Made by a program: the position numbers and the translations under genes
NCBI GenBank assembly: GCA_019308905.1
Contig: JAFDHF010000005.1
Span: forward strand, 1-64,000
Length of the DNA: 64,000 bases
DNA from: Deltaproteobacteria bacterium
GTDB taxonomy: Bacteria; Desulfobacterota; BSN033; WVXP01
Direction: 5' to 3'
The notes under the pieces: model-generated
Told to the model about the DNA's origin: nothing
Database searches by the model: none
Seen by the model: the letters and a program-made list of their open reading frames with translations, nothing else
Shown: piece after piece, positions 53,686 through 60,852 of the stretch
How positions within the stretch are numbered: the stretch's first letter is position 1
How the letters are laid out: every line of letters begins with the position of its first letter

Positions 53686-55242
53686 TCACTCCTCGAGCCA
53701 GACCTCCTCGAGACGGTAATTCCCAGTGGGAAGGACCTTGAAATTGTGGACCGTCTTAAGCACGGCACATCTGCTGGGGCTCCGATACAGCAACAAGAGC
53801 TGCGCATCGTCCACCTGCATCTGCTGGAGTCGACTGTACATCTTCATCCGTTTCTCGTGATCCGTTTCCGTCTGAGTGGCCCTGGCGAGCTTATCGAACT
53901 CCTCGTTTCGCCAAGAGGTGAAATAGGCCTTGCTCCCCCCTCCGTACACGCAGGCGAAGAAAAGCAACTCGTCTGGGTCGACGATATCGGTTGTCATATA
54001 GGCATCGGATATCTCGTAGTCGAGCTGAGAGATTCGGTCCCACCAGGTCCCTTCTTCCACCATCTCTATGTTGACATCGATTCCTATCTTGGCGAGCTGC
54101 TCTTTGAGGATCACGGCCCTCTGCGTGTACTCGGCACTCCCCGCGATGTTCAGAAGAGTGGTCTTGAAACCGTTTGGCCGGCTGGATTCCTTCATAAGCT
54201 GTTTTGCCTTTTCGAGGTCATAGGTGTACCCCTTGATCGATCTGTCCAGACCAAGCATGTTGGGCAGGAAGGTGTTGGCCACCTCGCCATAGCCGAACAG
54301 GACGCTCTTGATAATGGCCTTTCGATCGACCGCATAGTTCATTGCCTGGCGGATCTTGAGATCGTTATACGGTTCCTTGAGGTGGTTGAACAGGAGAAAA
54401 TCGATCTTGGTCAGGGGGTTGATTTGCATGTCGATATCCGGATTCGCCTTGAGCTGGGCGATCATGTTGTAGGGGATGAAGTTGGCCACATGGATGTCTT
54501 TGTTCATGATGTTGAGGATCCGTGTGTTGCTTTCAGGAATGATCTTCAGGCGGACCGCATCGAGGTAAGGCATCCCCTTGCGCCAGTGGTCCTTGAACCT
54601 CTCGAGAACGATCTCATCTCCCCGTCTCCATTCCACGAATTTGAAAGGGCCGGTTCCCACTGGATGGGTTCCAAAATACTCTTCCCCTTTTGCCTCCATG
54701 TACTTCTTGGGAACTATGGAAGCGCTGAAAAGAGCCATGGTGGAGAGGAAGGGAACGTACTTCTTTTTCAACGTCACCTCGAAGGTGTAGGGGTCAATGA
54801 TCCTCGTTCCCTTTATGATTTGGAACATGTCTGAGAAGAAAGAGCGGGGATGTTGATAGAGGCGATCGATGGAGAACTTCACGTCTTCAGCGGTCATGGG
54901 TGTCCCGTCATGGAATTTGACCCCTCGCCTGAGGTGGAAAGTGTAGACCAGCCCGTCATCCGACACATCCACACTCTCCGCCAACCCGGGTTCGGTCCCT
55001 GTTCCCTCCCGGTTCATTCGAACCAACTGGTCAAACATCAGGAGAATGTCCCAAATGGCGGGGTTATCGATGGGGATGACAGGGTCATAGGTCGTCGGGT
55101 CCATGACCTTGCTTACTATCAATGTACCTCCATACCGCGGGCCACCCGCCTGAGCCTGAGGAACAGACCCACGGCAAAAGAGAAAAACAGAAAGAACCAC
55201 CAAGCACAGAGCGACAATCTTACCTTTGGAATTCGAAATCAT
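53686..55242 (-). CDS. Peptide/nickel-type extracellular solute-binding protein (family 5)
   Basis: A 518-aa DppA/OppA-family binding protein. The Sec signal peptide (residues 1-32, ending near AQAGG) has a Cys in FLFCRGS but no clear lipobox. GGTLIVSKVMDPTTYDP and RRGVKFHDGTPMTAEDVKFS are family hallmarks. The start has GGAGGG 5 nt upstream. Together with the two permeases, two ATPases and an M55 peptidase it forms a complete importer for peptides, possibly D-amino-acid-containing ones. Confidence 0.94.
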   Translation of the reverse strand: MISNSKGKIVALCLVVLSVFLFCRGSVPQAQAGGPRYGGTLIVSKVMDPTTYDPVIPIDNPAIWDILLMFDQLVRMNREGTGTEPGLAESVDVSDDGLVYTFHLRRGVKFHDGTPMTAEDVKFSIDRLYQHPRSFFSDMFQIIKGTRIIDPYTFEVTLKKKYVPFLSTMALFSASIVPKKYMEAKGEEYFGTHPVGTGPFKFVEWRRGDEIVLERFKDHWRKGMPYLDAVRLKIIPESNTRILNIMNKDIHVANFIPYNMIAQLKANPDIDMQINPLTKIDFLLFNHLKEPYNDLKIRQAMNYAVDRKAIIKSVLFGYGEVANTFLPNMLGLDRSIKGYTYDLEKAKQLMKESSRPNGFKTTLLNIAGSAEYTQRAVILKEQLAKIGIDVNIEMVEEGTWWDRISQLDYEISDAYMTTDIVDPDELLFFACVYGGGSKAYFTSWRNEEFDKLARATQTETDHEKRMKMYSRLQQMQVDDAQLLLLYRSPSRCAVLKTVHNFKVLPTGNYRLEEVWLEE

Positions 55243-55257
55243 CGTCTCCCTCCTTCA

Positions 55258-55291
55258 GGTTCTGACTTTCCAAGTCGGTACCCCCAGAACC
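55258..55291 (-). promoter_or_regulatory. Structured leader just before the binding-protein ribosome-binding site
   Basis: Two pairings coexist: GGTTCTG with CAGAACC as an outer 7-bp stem and GACTT-GGA-AAGTC as an inner hairpin. They end only a few nt before the ribosome-binding site (complement of 55248-55255). The placement suits translational control or mRNA stabilisation. Confidence 0.45.
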
Positions 55292-55351
55292 TCCTGATCA
55301 TCTCCTCATCGCCGGGACATTGATTATTCCGGGTCATGACCGACTCGTTCT

Positions 55352-55381
55352 TTGATAGCACATGGGGTATTTTGTTGTCAA
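55352..55381 (-). promoter_or_regulatory. Promoter of the peptide importer operon
   Basis: On the minus strand TTGACA (55381-55376) and TATCAA (55357-55352) are 18 nt apart, about 110 nt before the binding-protein start. As at lon, the -35 box lies about 14 nt from the terminal inverted repeat of a repeat-element copy. Confidence 0.5.
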
Positions 55382-55394
55382 CCTCTTAAGAGGC

Positions 55395-55738
55395 GTGGAG
55401 TTTCCCGGGTTTTCGGCCGGGGATTCTTGCAAGTACGTGACTTCATGATTTTCTTCTGTTTTGGCAGGAGAACACCCTTGTCCCCTCGCTCCTGAGTTCA
55501 TGCGGTGACCCTATCAAGGCTCGCGGGTGGACAGTTCCTGCCCCTTCCCCACGAACACGACCCACGACTCACGACCACGAACACGACTCACGAACACGAA
55601 CACGAACACGACTCACGAACACGAACACGAACACGAATCACGACCTTCCCCCTCCCCGCTCACCCTTGATGGGTACCCCACCGCTTCCGCAATGTCGCTC
55701 GGAGGCAAGGGTGTTCTCCAAGAGTCAGGAAACCCCGC
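55395..55738. repeat. Dispersed repeat element, copy B (MITE-like, with internal CACG array)
   Basis: A 344-bp copy of the element at 47365-47784, same orientation, filling most of the space between the peptide-importer promoter and the acetamidase gene. The left end GTGGAGTTTCC is identical to copy A; the right end GGAAACCCCGC matches it at 9 of 11 positions. The inner inverted pair (55467-55489 and 55697-55719) agrees at 19 of 23 positions. The array (55550-55644) has 15 units against 26 in copy A, which accounts for almost all the length difference. Confidence 0.8.
55550..55644. repeat. Tandem array of 15 CACG-core units (6 or 7 nt)
   Basis: The 95 bp divide exactly into 15 units: ten of 6 nt (CACGAA, CACGAC) and five of 7 nt (CACGACT, CACGACC, CACGAAT). 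It starts with the same two units (CACGAA, CACGACC) as the array in copy A and ends with the same CACGAC type. Confidence 0.85.
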
Positions 55739-55855
55739 CTTCAGAGCGGGGATCCGCCCGGTTCTGAGGGGACCTCTGGCTTGAGACGGACCCTGCCGGA
55801 GCGGCGGAACTCCCGTCAGGAGTGAAACAGATCCCCATCCCCCAGATGACATCCG

Positions 55856-56797
55856 TCACCGGTGGTGGAAGAAGTCCCTCCTGATCTTTACCATGGCGGC
55901 TTGGAAGTCTCCGACCAACTGGCACGCCCTGACCTCACCCACTTGGCCGAGGAGGTGATAGGCGTCCATGAGGGAGAAGCCGTGAAACCTGTTGAGCCGG
56001 TGGATCAGGTCGAAATAGGCGTGTTTGATGTTCTCGGAGAGGGGCTCTCCGAAGTGACACCCTATGGAACCGATGAAGTCTCCTCCGTTGATCTGGGGAC
56101 AGCCAACATACTCTGCCAGGTCATGGGGGATCACCTCCACTCTCACCTTGACCCTGGCCGAGACCTCTATGGCCACACCCGTTATCTCTCCGTCTCCCTG
56201 CACGGCGTGGACGTCACCCATTCCGAGCAAGGCCCCCTCGGTATTGACCGGAAGGACGAGCCTGTTTCCCGTGGTTATTTCTCTGCAGTCCACGTTGCCG
56301 AGGTGCTCGGCACCAAACTTGAAACTCCCTATTCTCTCGGCTCTGGGAGAGACCGAGATCGTCCCCACCATGGGTGAGACGGGGATGGCGATCTCCCCCC
56401 GGCTGACGGGCAGATAGGCGAGACCGTTTTGAATCCTGCAGATCCTCGTGTCGGGGCCGAGATCATCACCGAGCTGGTAAGCAGAAGAGAGCATTCCCAG
56501 TCTGGGGACGTAGGTCGTACAGCCACTGTCGGGCAGATCTATATCCAGTATGTCAATCGCCAGCAAGTCGCCCGGGCGGGCCTCCCTTACGAAGACCGGT
56601 CCAGTAATAGGGTTCCACCCTGGAAGCACCTCAAGGCTCTGTGCAAAGGAGGTAAACGTGTCTCCTTCACTCTTGACCATTTCACTGAAACAATCGACCG
56701 TTTCAAAGATCACCTCTGTTCCGGAAGGAATCTCCATGGCAGGTTTTACATCCGGACCCACGAAATAGCTCAGCCTTTGTTTGGATATGGTAACCAT
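55856..56797 (-). CDS. Acetamidase/formamidase family protein
   Basis: A 313-aa amidase of the FmdA/AmdA family, which hydrolyses small amides such as formamide or acetamide to ammonia and the acid. The start at 56797 has GGAGG 9 nt upstream; the frame is open 73 codons further but that part lacks homology. Family landmarks are HLGNVDCREIT, the metal-binding-like GDVHAVQGDGE and a GGDFIGSIGCHF loop near the C-terminus. It is upstream of the peptide importer on the same strand but separated from it by repeat copy B. Confidence 0.9.
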   Translation of the reverse strand: MVTISKQRLSYFVGPDVKPAMEIPSGTEVIFETVDCFSEMVKSEGDTFTSFAQSLEVLPGWNPITGPVFVREARPGDLLAIDILDIDLPDSGCTTYVPRLGMLSSAYQLGDDLGPDTRICRIQNGLAYLPVSRGEIAIPVSPMVGTISVSPRAERIGSFKFGAEHLGNVDCREITTGNRLVLPVNTEGALLGMGDVHAVQGDGEITGVAIEVSARVKVRVEVIPHDLAEYVGCPQINGGDFIGSIGCHFGEPLSENIKHAYFDLIHRLNRFHGFSLMDAYHLLGQVGEVRACQLVGDFQAAMVKIRRDFFHHR

Positions 56798-57157
56798 CGC
56801 ATGCCACCTCCGGTCTGTTTGGTGTTTCACTTCGATCGACAGAAACCCGGCAAGCCATGGTGTGCATGATGCCACTCCCCCTGAAAAACTGCAACCTTCG
56901 GCGCCTCTGACGGTCCGGGTTTCCTGTTCCGGCCTCTGCGCCGGAGGGAGTGGCCGGGTGGTCTCTGGATGTTTCCACCAGAGTCCTGCTCCGCCGTTGT
57001 GAGGAGGCGTTGACACCTCAGAGGCTTTCTTCTATACTCCTCTCAGAGCTCGGACAGGCCGGGCCGTGGAGATGTCACAGAAGGGGTCCTGTAAAGAGTC
57101 GAGGCCCTCGGTCGGAAGGGCTGTTCGGCCGAAGCCAGGCAGGAAGGGGGGAGGGCG
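56798..57157. other. Divergent intergenic region, acetamidase / CX3CH protein
   Basis: About 360 nt between divergent genes. The plus-strand promoter at 57010-57038 is clear. I find only a weak TTGCAG-type candidate for the acetamidase side, and no small gene. Confidence 0.4.
57010..57038 (+). promoter_or_regulatory. Strong sigma70 promoter for the CX3CH protein gene
   Basis: TTGACA (57010-57015) and TATACT (57033-57038) with a 17-nt spacer. The spacer opens with the small palindrome CCTC-A-GAGG. The gene starts 120 nt downstream. Confidence 0.7.
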
Positions 57158-57496
57158 GTGAGATATCTCATAGCCGTTCTGGCGTCCGTGTTTTTGATGG
57201 TTCTTTGGCTTGTGACAGGTGGTGCGGAGGGGCAGAGTTCGGCCTCTTCTAAAACCACGCCCGGTACCCAGACCGTCGAGGAGGAGGAGCGGGTCTATCC
57301 TATTGCCCCAGGGGTTTGGTATCCCGGTGAACCTCTTCCCGAGAAAGCAATGCGATATTACAGGGTGAGGTGTTGGCCCGGTTGCCATCGGGGAAGCTCC
57401 TACGGCAAGTATCCGGATAGGCCCTTGAACATGAAACCCATATTCCCGACAAGTTCGTTGGATCTCTGTCCCTCTGGCAAGGGTGAAGGCGGATGA
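57158..57496 (+). CDS. Small secreted protein with a CX3CH motif
   Basis: A 112-aa protein of no family I recognise. A Sec signal peptide (MRYLIAVLASVFLMVLWLVTG, cleavage near GGAEG) leads a Ser/Thr/Glu linker and a domain with APGVWYPGEPLP and the motif CWPGCH near residue 78. C-x3-C-H is a non-standard spacing of the haem c attachment motif, so it could be a small periplasmic cytochrome or another metal-binding protein; a third Cys lies near the C-terminus. The GTG start has GGAAGGGGGGAGGG just upstream and a strong promoter, which argue that the gene is real. A GAGGGGCGA/TCGCCCTC stem follows the stop (57495-57524). Confidence 0.6.
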   Translation: MRYLIAVLASVFLMVLWLVTGGAEGQSSASSKTTPGTQTVEEEERVYPIAPGVWYPGEPLPEKAMRYYRVRCWPGCHRGSSYGKYPDRPLNMKPIFPTSSLDLCPSGKGEGG

Positions 57497-57570
57497 GGGG
57501 CGAACATCCCCATCCGTCGCCCTCAGGCTCTCGCGAAGACTCTTTCGGGGTGTGCGAGTAGAGGGGATCT

Positions 57571-57676
57571 CGCCCCTTGTCTTGGACTGCCTGAGGAAAC
57601 CGCGCATCACCGTGGATGGGTAGCCCGCCGCTTCGGCAGCATTGCTCGGGAACGAGGGTGTTCTCCAGGATTCAGC
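57571..57676. repeat. Degenerate third copy of the repeat element, without array
   Basis: 57615-57676 matches the right arm of copies A and B at roughly four of five positions, including GATGGGTA, CCGCTTC and GAGGGTGTTCTCC. A weaker left-arm remnant (CCCTTGTC ... CCTGAG) lies at 57571-57596. Only about 18 nt separate them, with no CACG array and no recognisable terminal repeats. It lies between the CX3CH gene and ssb. Confidence 0.55.
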
Positions 57677-57692
57677 AGCTGCCTTTTGTTCC

Positions 57693-57721
57693 TTGCAAAG
57701 TGCCCTTTCCCGTGCTAACCT
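57693..57721 (+). promoter_or_regulatory. Candidate promoter for ssb
   Basis: TTGCAA (57693-57698) and TAACCT (57716-57721) are 17 nt apart, about 75 nt before ssb. Match quality is modest. Confidence 0.35.
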
Positions 57722-57795
57722 GTTCCACCTGGGACCGGAAAGGCCTTTAGAAAGGGGCTTTGCCTCGATTAATGAAGATGATAGGGGGGAGAGTC

Positions 57796-58206
57796 ATGGC
57801 TGGGGTGAATAAGGTGATTCTTATCGGGCGGTTGGGAGCCGATCCTGAGATCAGATACACCAATACCGGGACGGCGGTGGCGAATTTCTCGCTGGCCACC
57901 AGTACCAACTGGGTGAACAAGGACGGGGAGCGTGAAGAGAAGACCGAGTGGCACCGGGTGGTGGCTTTCGGACGGCTTGGCGAAATCTGCGGTGAGTATC
58001 TGAGCAAGGGCAAGCAGGTCTATGTTGAGGGCCGGTTGCAGACACGGTCCTGGGAGGATAAGGACGGCAACAGGCGGAAAACCACCGAGATTGTGGCCCT
58101 CCAGTTGCAGATGTTGGGTGCTCCCTCAGGGGACCGCCCACCGATAGAAGAGGAGACTGTGCCCCGCCCCGAAGAACCCGTGGGTGAAGATGATATTCCT
58201 TTCTGA
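57796..58206 (+). CDS. ssb: Single-stranded DNA-binding protein
   Basis: A 136-aa SSB. The ATG at 57796 starts the conserved [18 protein letters not shown]; upstream in-frame codons are not conserved. The OB fold ([31 protein letters not shown]) spans residues 1-108. The acidic C-terminal tail ends in DDIPF, the interaction peptide for replication and repair partners. Confidence 0.97.
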   Translation: MAGVNKVILIGRLGADPEIRYTNTGTAVANFSLATSTNWVNKDGEREEKTEWHRVVAFGRLGEICGEYLSKGKQVYVEGRLQTRSWEDKDGNRRKTTEIVALQLQMLGAPSGDRPPIEEETVPRPEEPVGEDDIPF

Positions 58207-58343
58207 TCGGTGGTTGGATCAGGCTTCAGGGACCTTCCGGTTTTGCCACGAGAAATCGGGTCCGGCCGGCAGGGACGGGGAAACCAGCGACCGCGGCACA
58301 AGAGGCCTTTTGCTCGCCTTCCGGTCGTGGCCTCGAAAGTGTC

Positions 58344-59255
58344 TCACCGTTTTTTTCTCTTCGCCGCCTTTTCGAAAACCTGGATGATCTTGGGTGAGAC
58401 GTAGACGGGATCGAGCTTCATGTGGGGGTTCACCTTGAGGGCTTCCAGGAATGAGTCCTCGGCTTTGGTGCGTTCGTCGAGGGCCACGTAAGCGTATGCA
58501 AGAAAGCGGTATGCCTTGGCAACGTCCTGCTTGCCTTTCAATCCGGACTCGAGGGCCTTTTGCAGGTTTCTGACCGCACCGGAATAATCACCCGTGAAGT
58601 AGTTCTTTACGCCCCTTTCCAGGAATGCCTCTGCCCTGTTCGTTGCGGCTACGCTCCCCGGTAGGGGAGTGTTGACGGCACGGCTCTTTCTCTTCACGAT
58701 TCTCAGGTCTCCAATGGGCAGGATCAAGTGGGTGCCGGGCCTGAGTGTGAAAGGATACCCGATACGGTTGTACGAGGCTATGAGATCGAAGGCGGCGGTG
58801 TCACCGTAGTACCGCTGCGCGATCTTCGAAAGGGACTCTCCCCTTCTCACGGTGTGAGGTATTTCCACGGGCAAAAGGATGTTCATGCCCGCGGTAAGGT
58901 TTCTGGGATCCTTGATCCCATTGAGCTTTGCCAGCCCCCGAGACTTTCCGGGATCATTGAGATACTTCTTGGCGATGAGAGACAGGGTCTCCCCTTTTCT
59001 CACGCGGTGCGTCCTGACCTCGGGTATGACAATGGTCCAGCCCGGCTTGATCCTTCGGGGATTATTGATCCCGTTGTACTTCATCAGGAGGAAAGCCTTG
59101 GCGGGATCCCCGTAATAGTGCTTTGCCACTATGGCAAGGCTTTCCCCCTTCTGGATGGTGTGACGGACGAAAGCCTGGCAAGGTACGGCCTGGAACAGGA
59201 GAAAGACGGTAACCGCCGCGATTCTTCTGACTGTCCTTGGTATGTCGGGTCTCAT
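58344..59255 (-). CDS. Secreted LysM-repeat protein with TPR domain
   Basis: A 303-aa exported protein. A signal peptide (residues 1-28, ending VPCQAF) is followed by three LysM peptidoglycan-binding repeats (about 31-78, 82-130 and 133-181), each with the RKGETLSxIAKKY-type core. A Lys/Arg linker leads to TPR-like helices (about 205-290, AEAFLERGVKNYFTGDYSGA and YAYVALDERTKAEDS). The ATG at 59255 overlaps the kinase stop as ATGA, so the two are coupled. It may scaffold envelope proteins at the cell wall. Confidence 0.9.
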   Translation of the reverse strand: MRPDIPRTVRRIAAVTVFLLFQAVPCQAFVRHTIQKGESLAIVAKHYYGDPAKAFLLMKYNGINNPRRIKPGWTIVIPEVRTHRVRKGETLSLIAKKYLNDPGKSRGLAKLNGIKDPRNLTAGMNILLPVEIPHTVRRGESLSKIAQRYYGDTAAFDLIASYNRIGYPFTLRPGTHLILPIGDLRIVKRKSRAVNTPLPGSVAATNRAEAFLERGVKNYFTGDYSGAVRNLQKALESGLKGKQDVAKAYRFLAYAYVALDERTKAEDSFLEALKVNPHMKLDPVYVSPKIIQVFEKAAKRKKR

Positions 59256-60508
59256 GATCCCATCTTCACGATGATGAGGCGCTCCTCCCCGGGGTTCAGG
59301 TCGATCTCCATGGTCTTGGAACCGAATGTGGAATGTGTGAAGCGGAGGCTGTGTCTCCCTGGAACGAGTACGACCGGGTCTGCCGTGGGTGTTGTGGTTA
59401 CGTACTTGCCGTCCACATAGATCCTGGCCCACGGGTAAGCCACTATCTTGATTCGCCCGTAATCTGAGGGGCTGTAGCGGGCCTTCTCACCCTGTACGTA
59501 GGAATCCTGTTTTTCATGAGGTCTTATCCCGTGGTTCCTCAGCCCGTAGTAGCCGAGGAGAAGCGCCGCGATAGCAGCCGCGGGGAAAGCCCATTTCCAT
59601 GTCTTGGAGAGAAAAAGAGACTCCCTTGGTGTCTCTTCCCCGTTTGAGAAGACCGTGTCGATGAACTGGGAAAGGACCTGGTCTCTCCGATGGCTTGTTC
59701 TGGGCAGGAGTTTTTCCAGGGCTATCTTGAGATCTCCCATGTTCTGAAATCTTCGCCTGGGGTTCTTTCTGATGCATCGGAGGATGATCCACTGGAGTCG
59801 CCAGGGCACCTCTTTGTTGATCAGCTTAGGCCACCTGGGCCGGTTTTGGAGGATCTTGGTGATCACGCCTTCGAAGTCGTCTGCTATGAAGGGGCGGACC
59901 CCTGTCACCAGTTCGTAGAGAACGATGCCGAGGGAAAAGATGTCGGACCTGCCGTCTGGCCGTTCGCCCTTGACCTGTTCAGGTGACATGTAGGCTGGCG
60001 TCCCAATGGCTATCCCCTTCTGGGTCAGCGTGGGTTCCTGAGGGGTATAGGCGATCCCGAAATCTGTCAGCTTTACCTCGCCTCTGCGGGTAACGAAAAT
60101 ATTGCTGGGTTTAACGTCTCTGTGGACGATGCCCCTTTGATGTGAATAATGGAGGGCATCGGCGATTTTTGCCGTAACCGCCACAGCCGCCGGGACCGGC
60201 AAATGCCCTCTGGCGGCGATAATCTCGTCGAGGGTCTTTCCCGCGAGATATTCCATAACGAGATAGAGGGATTTCTGGTCTTTCCAGAAGTCGTAGACAC
60301 TGACGATCCCTTCGTGGGTGAGAGAAGCCGAAGCCTTGGCCTCTCTCTTGAACCGCTCCACCATCTCCTCATCATTTATGAGGGAGGGCAACAGTTCCTT
60401 GATGGCCACCTCTCTTTCCAGGGACTTCTGTATCCCCAGGTAGACCGTTGCCATTCCACCCTGTCCCAGTTCTTTCAGGATCTTGTAGTTGGCGATCTTC
60501 TTTTTCAC
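59252..60508 (-). CDS. Membrane Ser/Thr protein kinase with C-terminal PEGA domain
   Basis: A 418-aa Hanks-type kinase. The Gly loop GQGGMATVY is at residues 15-23, the ATP-binding Lys is Lys37 in VAIKELL, the catalytic loop is HRDVKPSN near 131, followed by DFG and the SPEQ activation-segment end. A single membrane segment lies at about 310-330. The external part ends in a PEGA-like domain (IYVDGKYVTTTPTADPVVLVPG). It is coupled to the LysM protein and lies downstream of rodA, suggesting a cell-wall signalling role. Confidence 0.93.
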   Translation of the reverse strand: MKKKIANYKILKELGQGGMATVYLGIQKSLEREVAIKELLPSLINDEEMVERFKREAKASASLTHEGIVSVYDFWKDQKSLYLVMEYLAGKTLDEIIAARGHLPVPAAVAVTAKIADALHYSHQRGIVHRDVKPSNIFVTRRGEVKLTDFGIAYTPQEPTLTQKGIAIGTPAYMSPEQVKGERPDGRSDIFSLGIVLYELVTGVRPFIADDFEGVITKILQNRPRWPKLINKEVPWRLQWIILRCIRKNPRRRFQNMGDLKIALEKLLPRTSHRRDQVLSQFIDTVFSNGEETPRESLFLSKTWKWAFPAAAIAALLLGYYGLRNHGIRPHEKQDSYVQGEKARYSPSDYGRIKIVAYPWARIYVDGKYVTTTPTADPVVLVPGRHSLRFTHSTFGSKTMEIDLNPGEERLIIVKMGS

Positions 60509-60852
60509 AGTTCCTCGTCTGGACAGACCGGCCTCCCGATCCCCGCCTCACTCAGAAAGCACCCGCAGTCCCTCTCTCCTCACCGGATTCATATCGGTTA
60601 CGACCCGAACCCGCCGCCCGAGTTGCTCTGGAAGATGAGGATCCGCCTCGTGAGGTGGTGGGCATGCCCGAAGAGAGTCAAACCCCTTTGATCTTTCTTG
60701 AGAGAACCCTCCTGGGAGACACGTCTCAATGGTGCCCGGACCGCCCTTGGAGATGCAAATTCTGTTCCCAAAGCTCGAGGGACGCCCGAGACCAAAGGGG
60801 CAACCTTCGTGACAAAGATCCTTTTGTGCAGAGGGGAGATGGTTGGACCGGT
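60509..60852. other. Intergenic region between rodA and the kinase gene
   Basis: About 344 nt. Open frames here overlap rodA or lack any conserved feature, and I see no convincing promoter, RNA gene or repeat. It may simply hold an unrecognised promoter for the kinase-LysM pair. Confidence 0.4.

Noticed and set aside
58344-59432. A longer LysM protein starting 59 codons upstream
   Set aside because: The extra part lies within the kinase gene, lacks a signal peptide and is not conserved-looking; the ATGA overlap start at 59255 gives a proper signal peptide.
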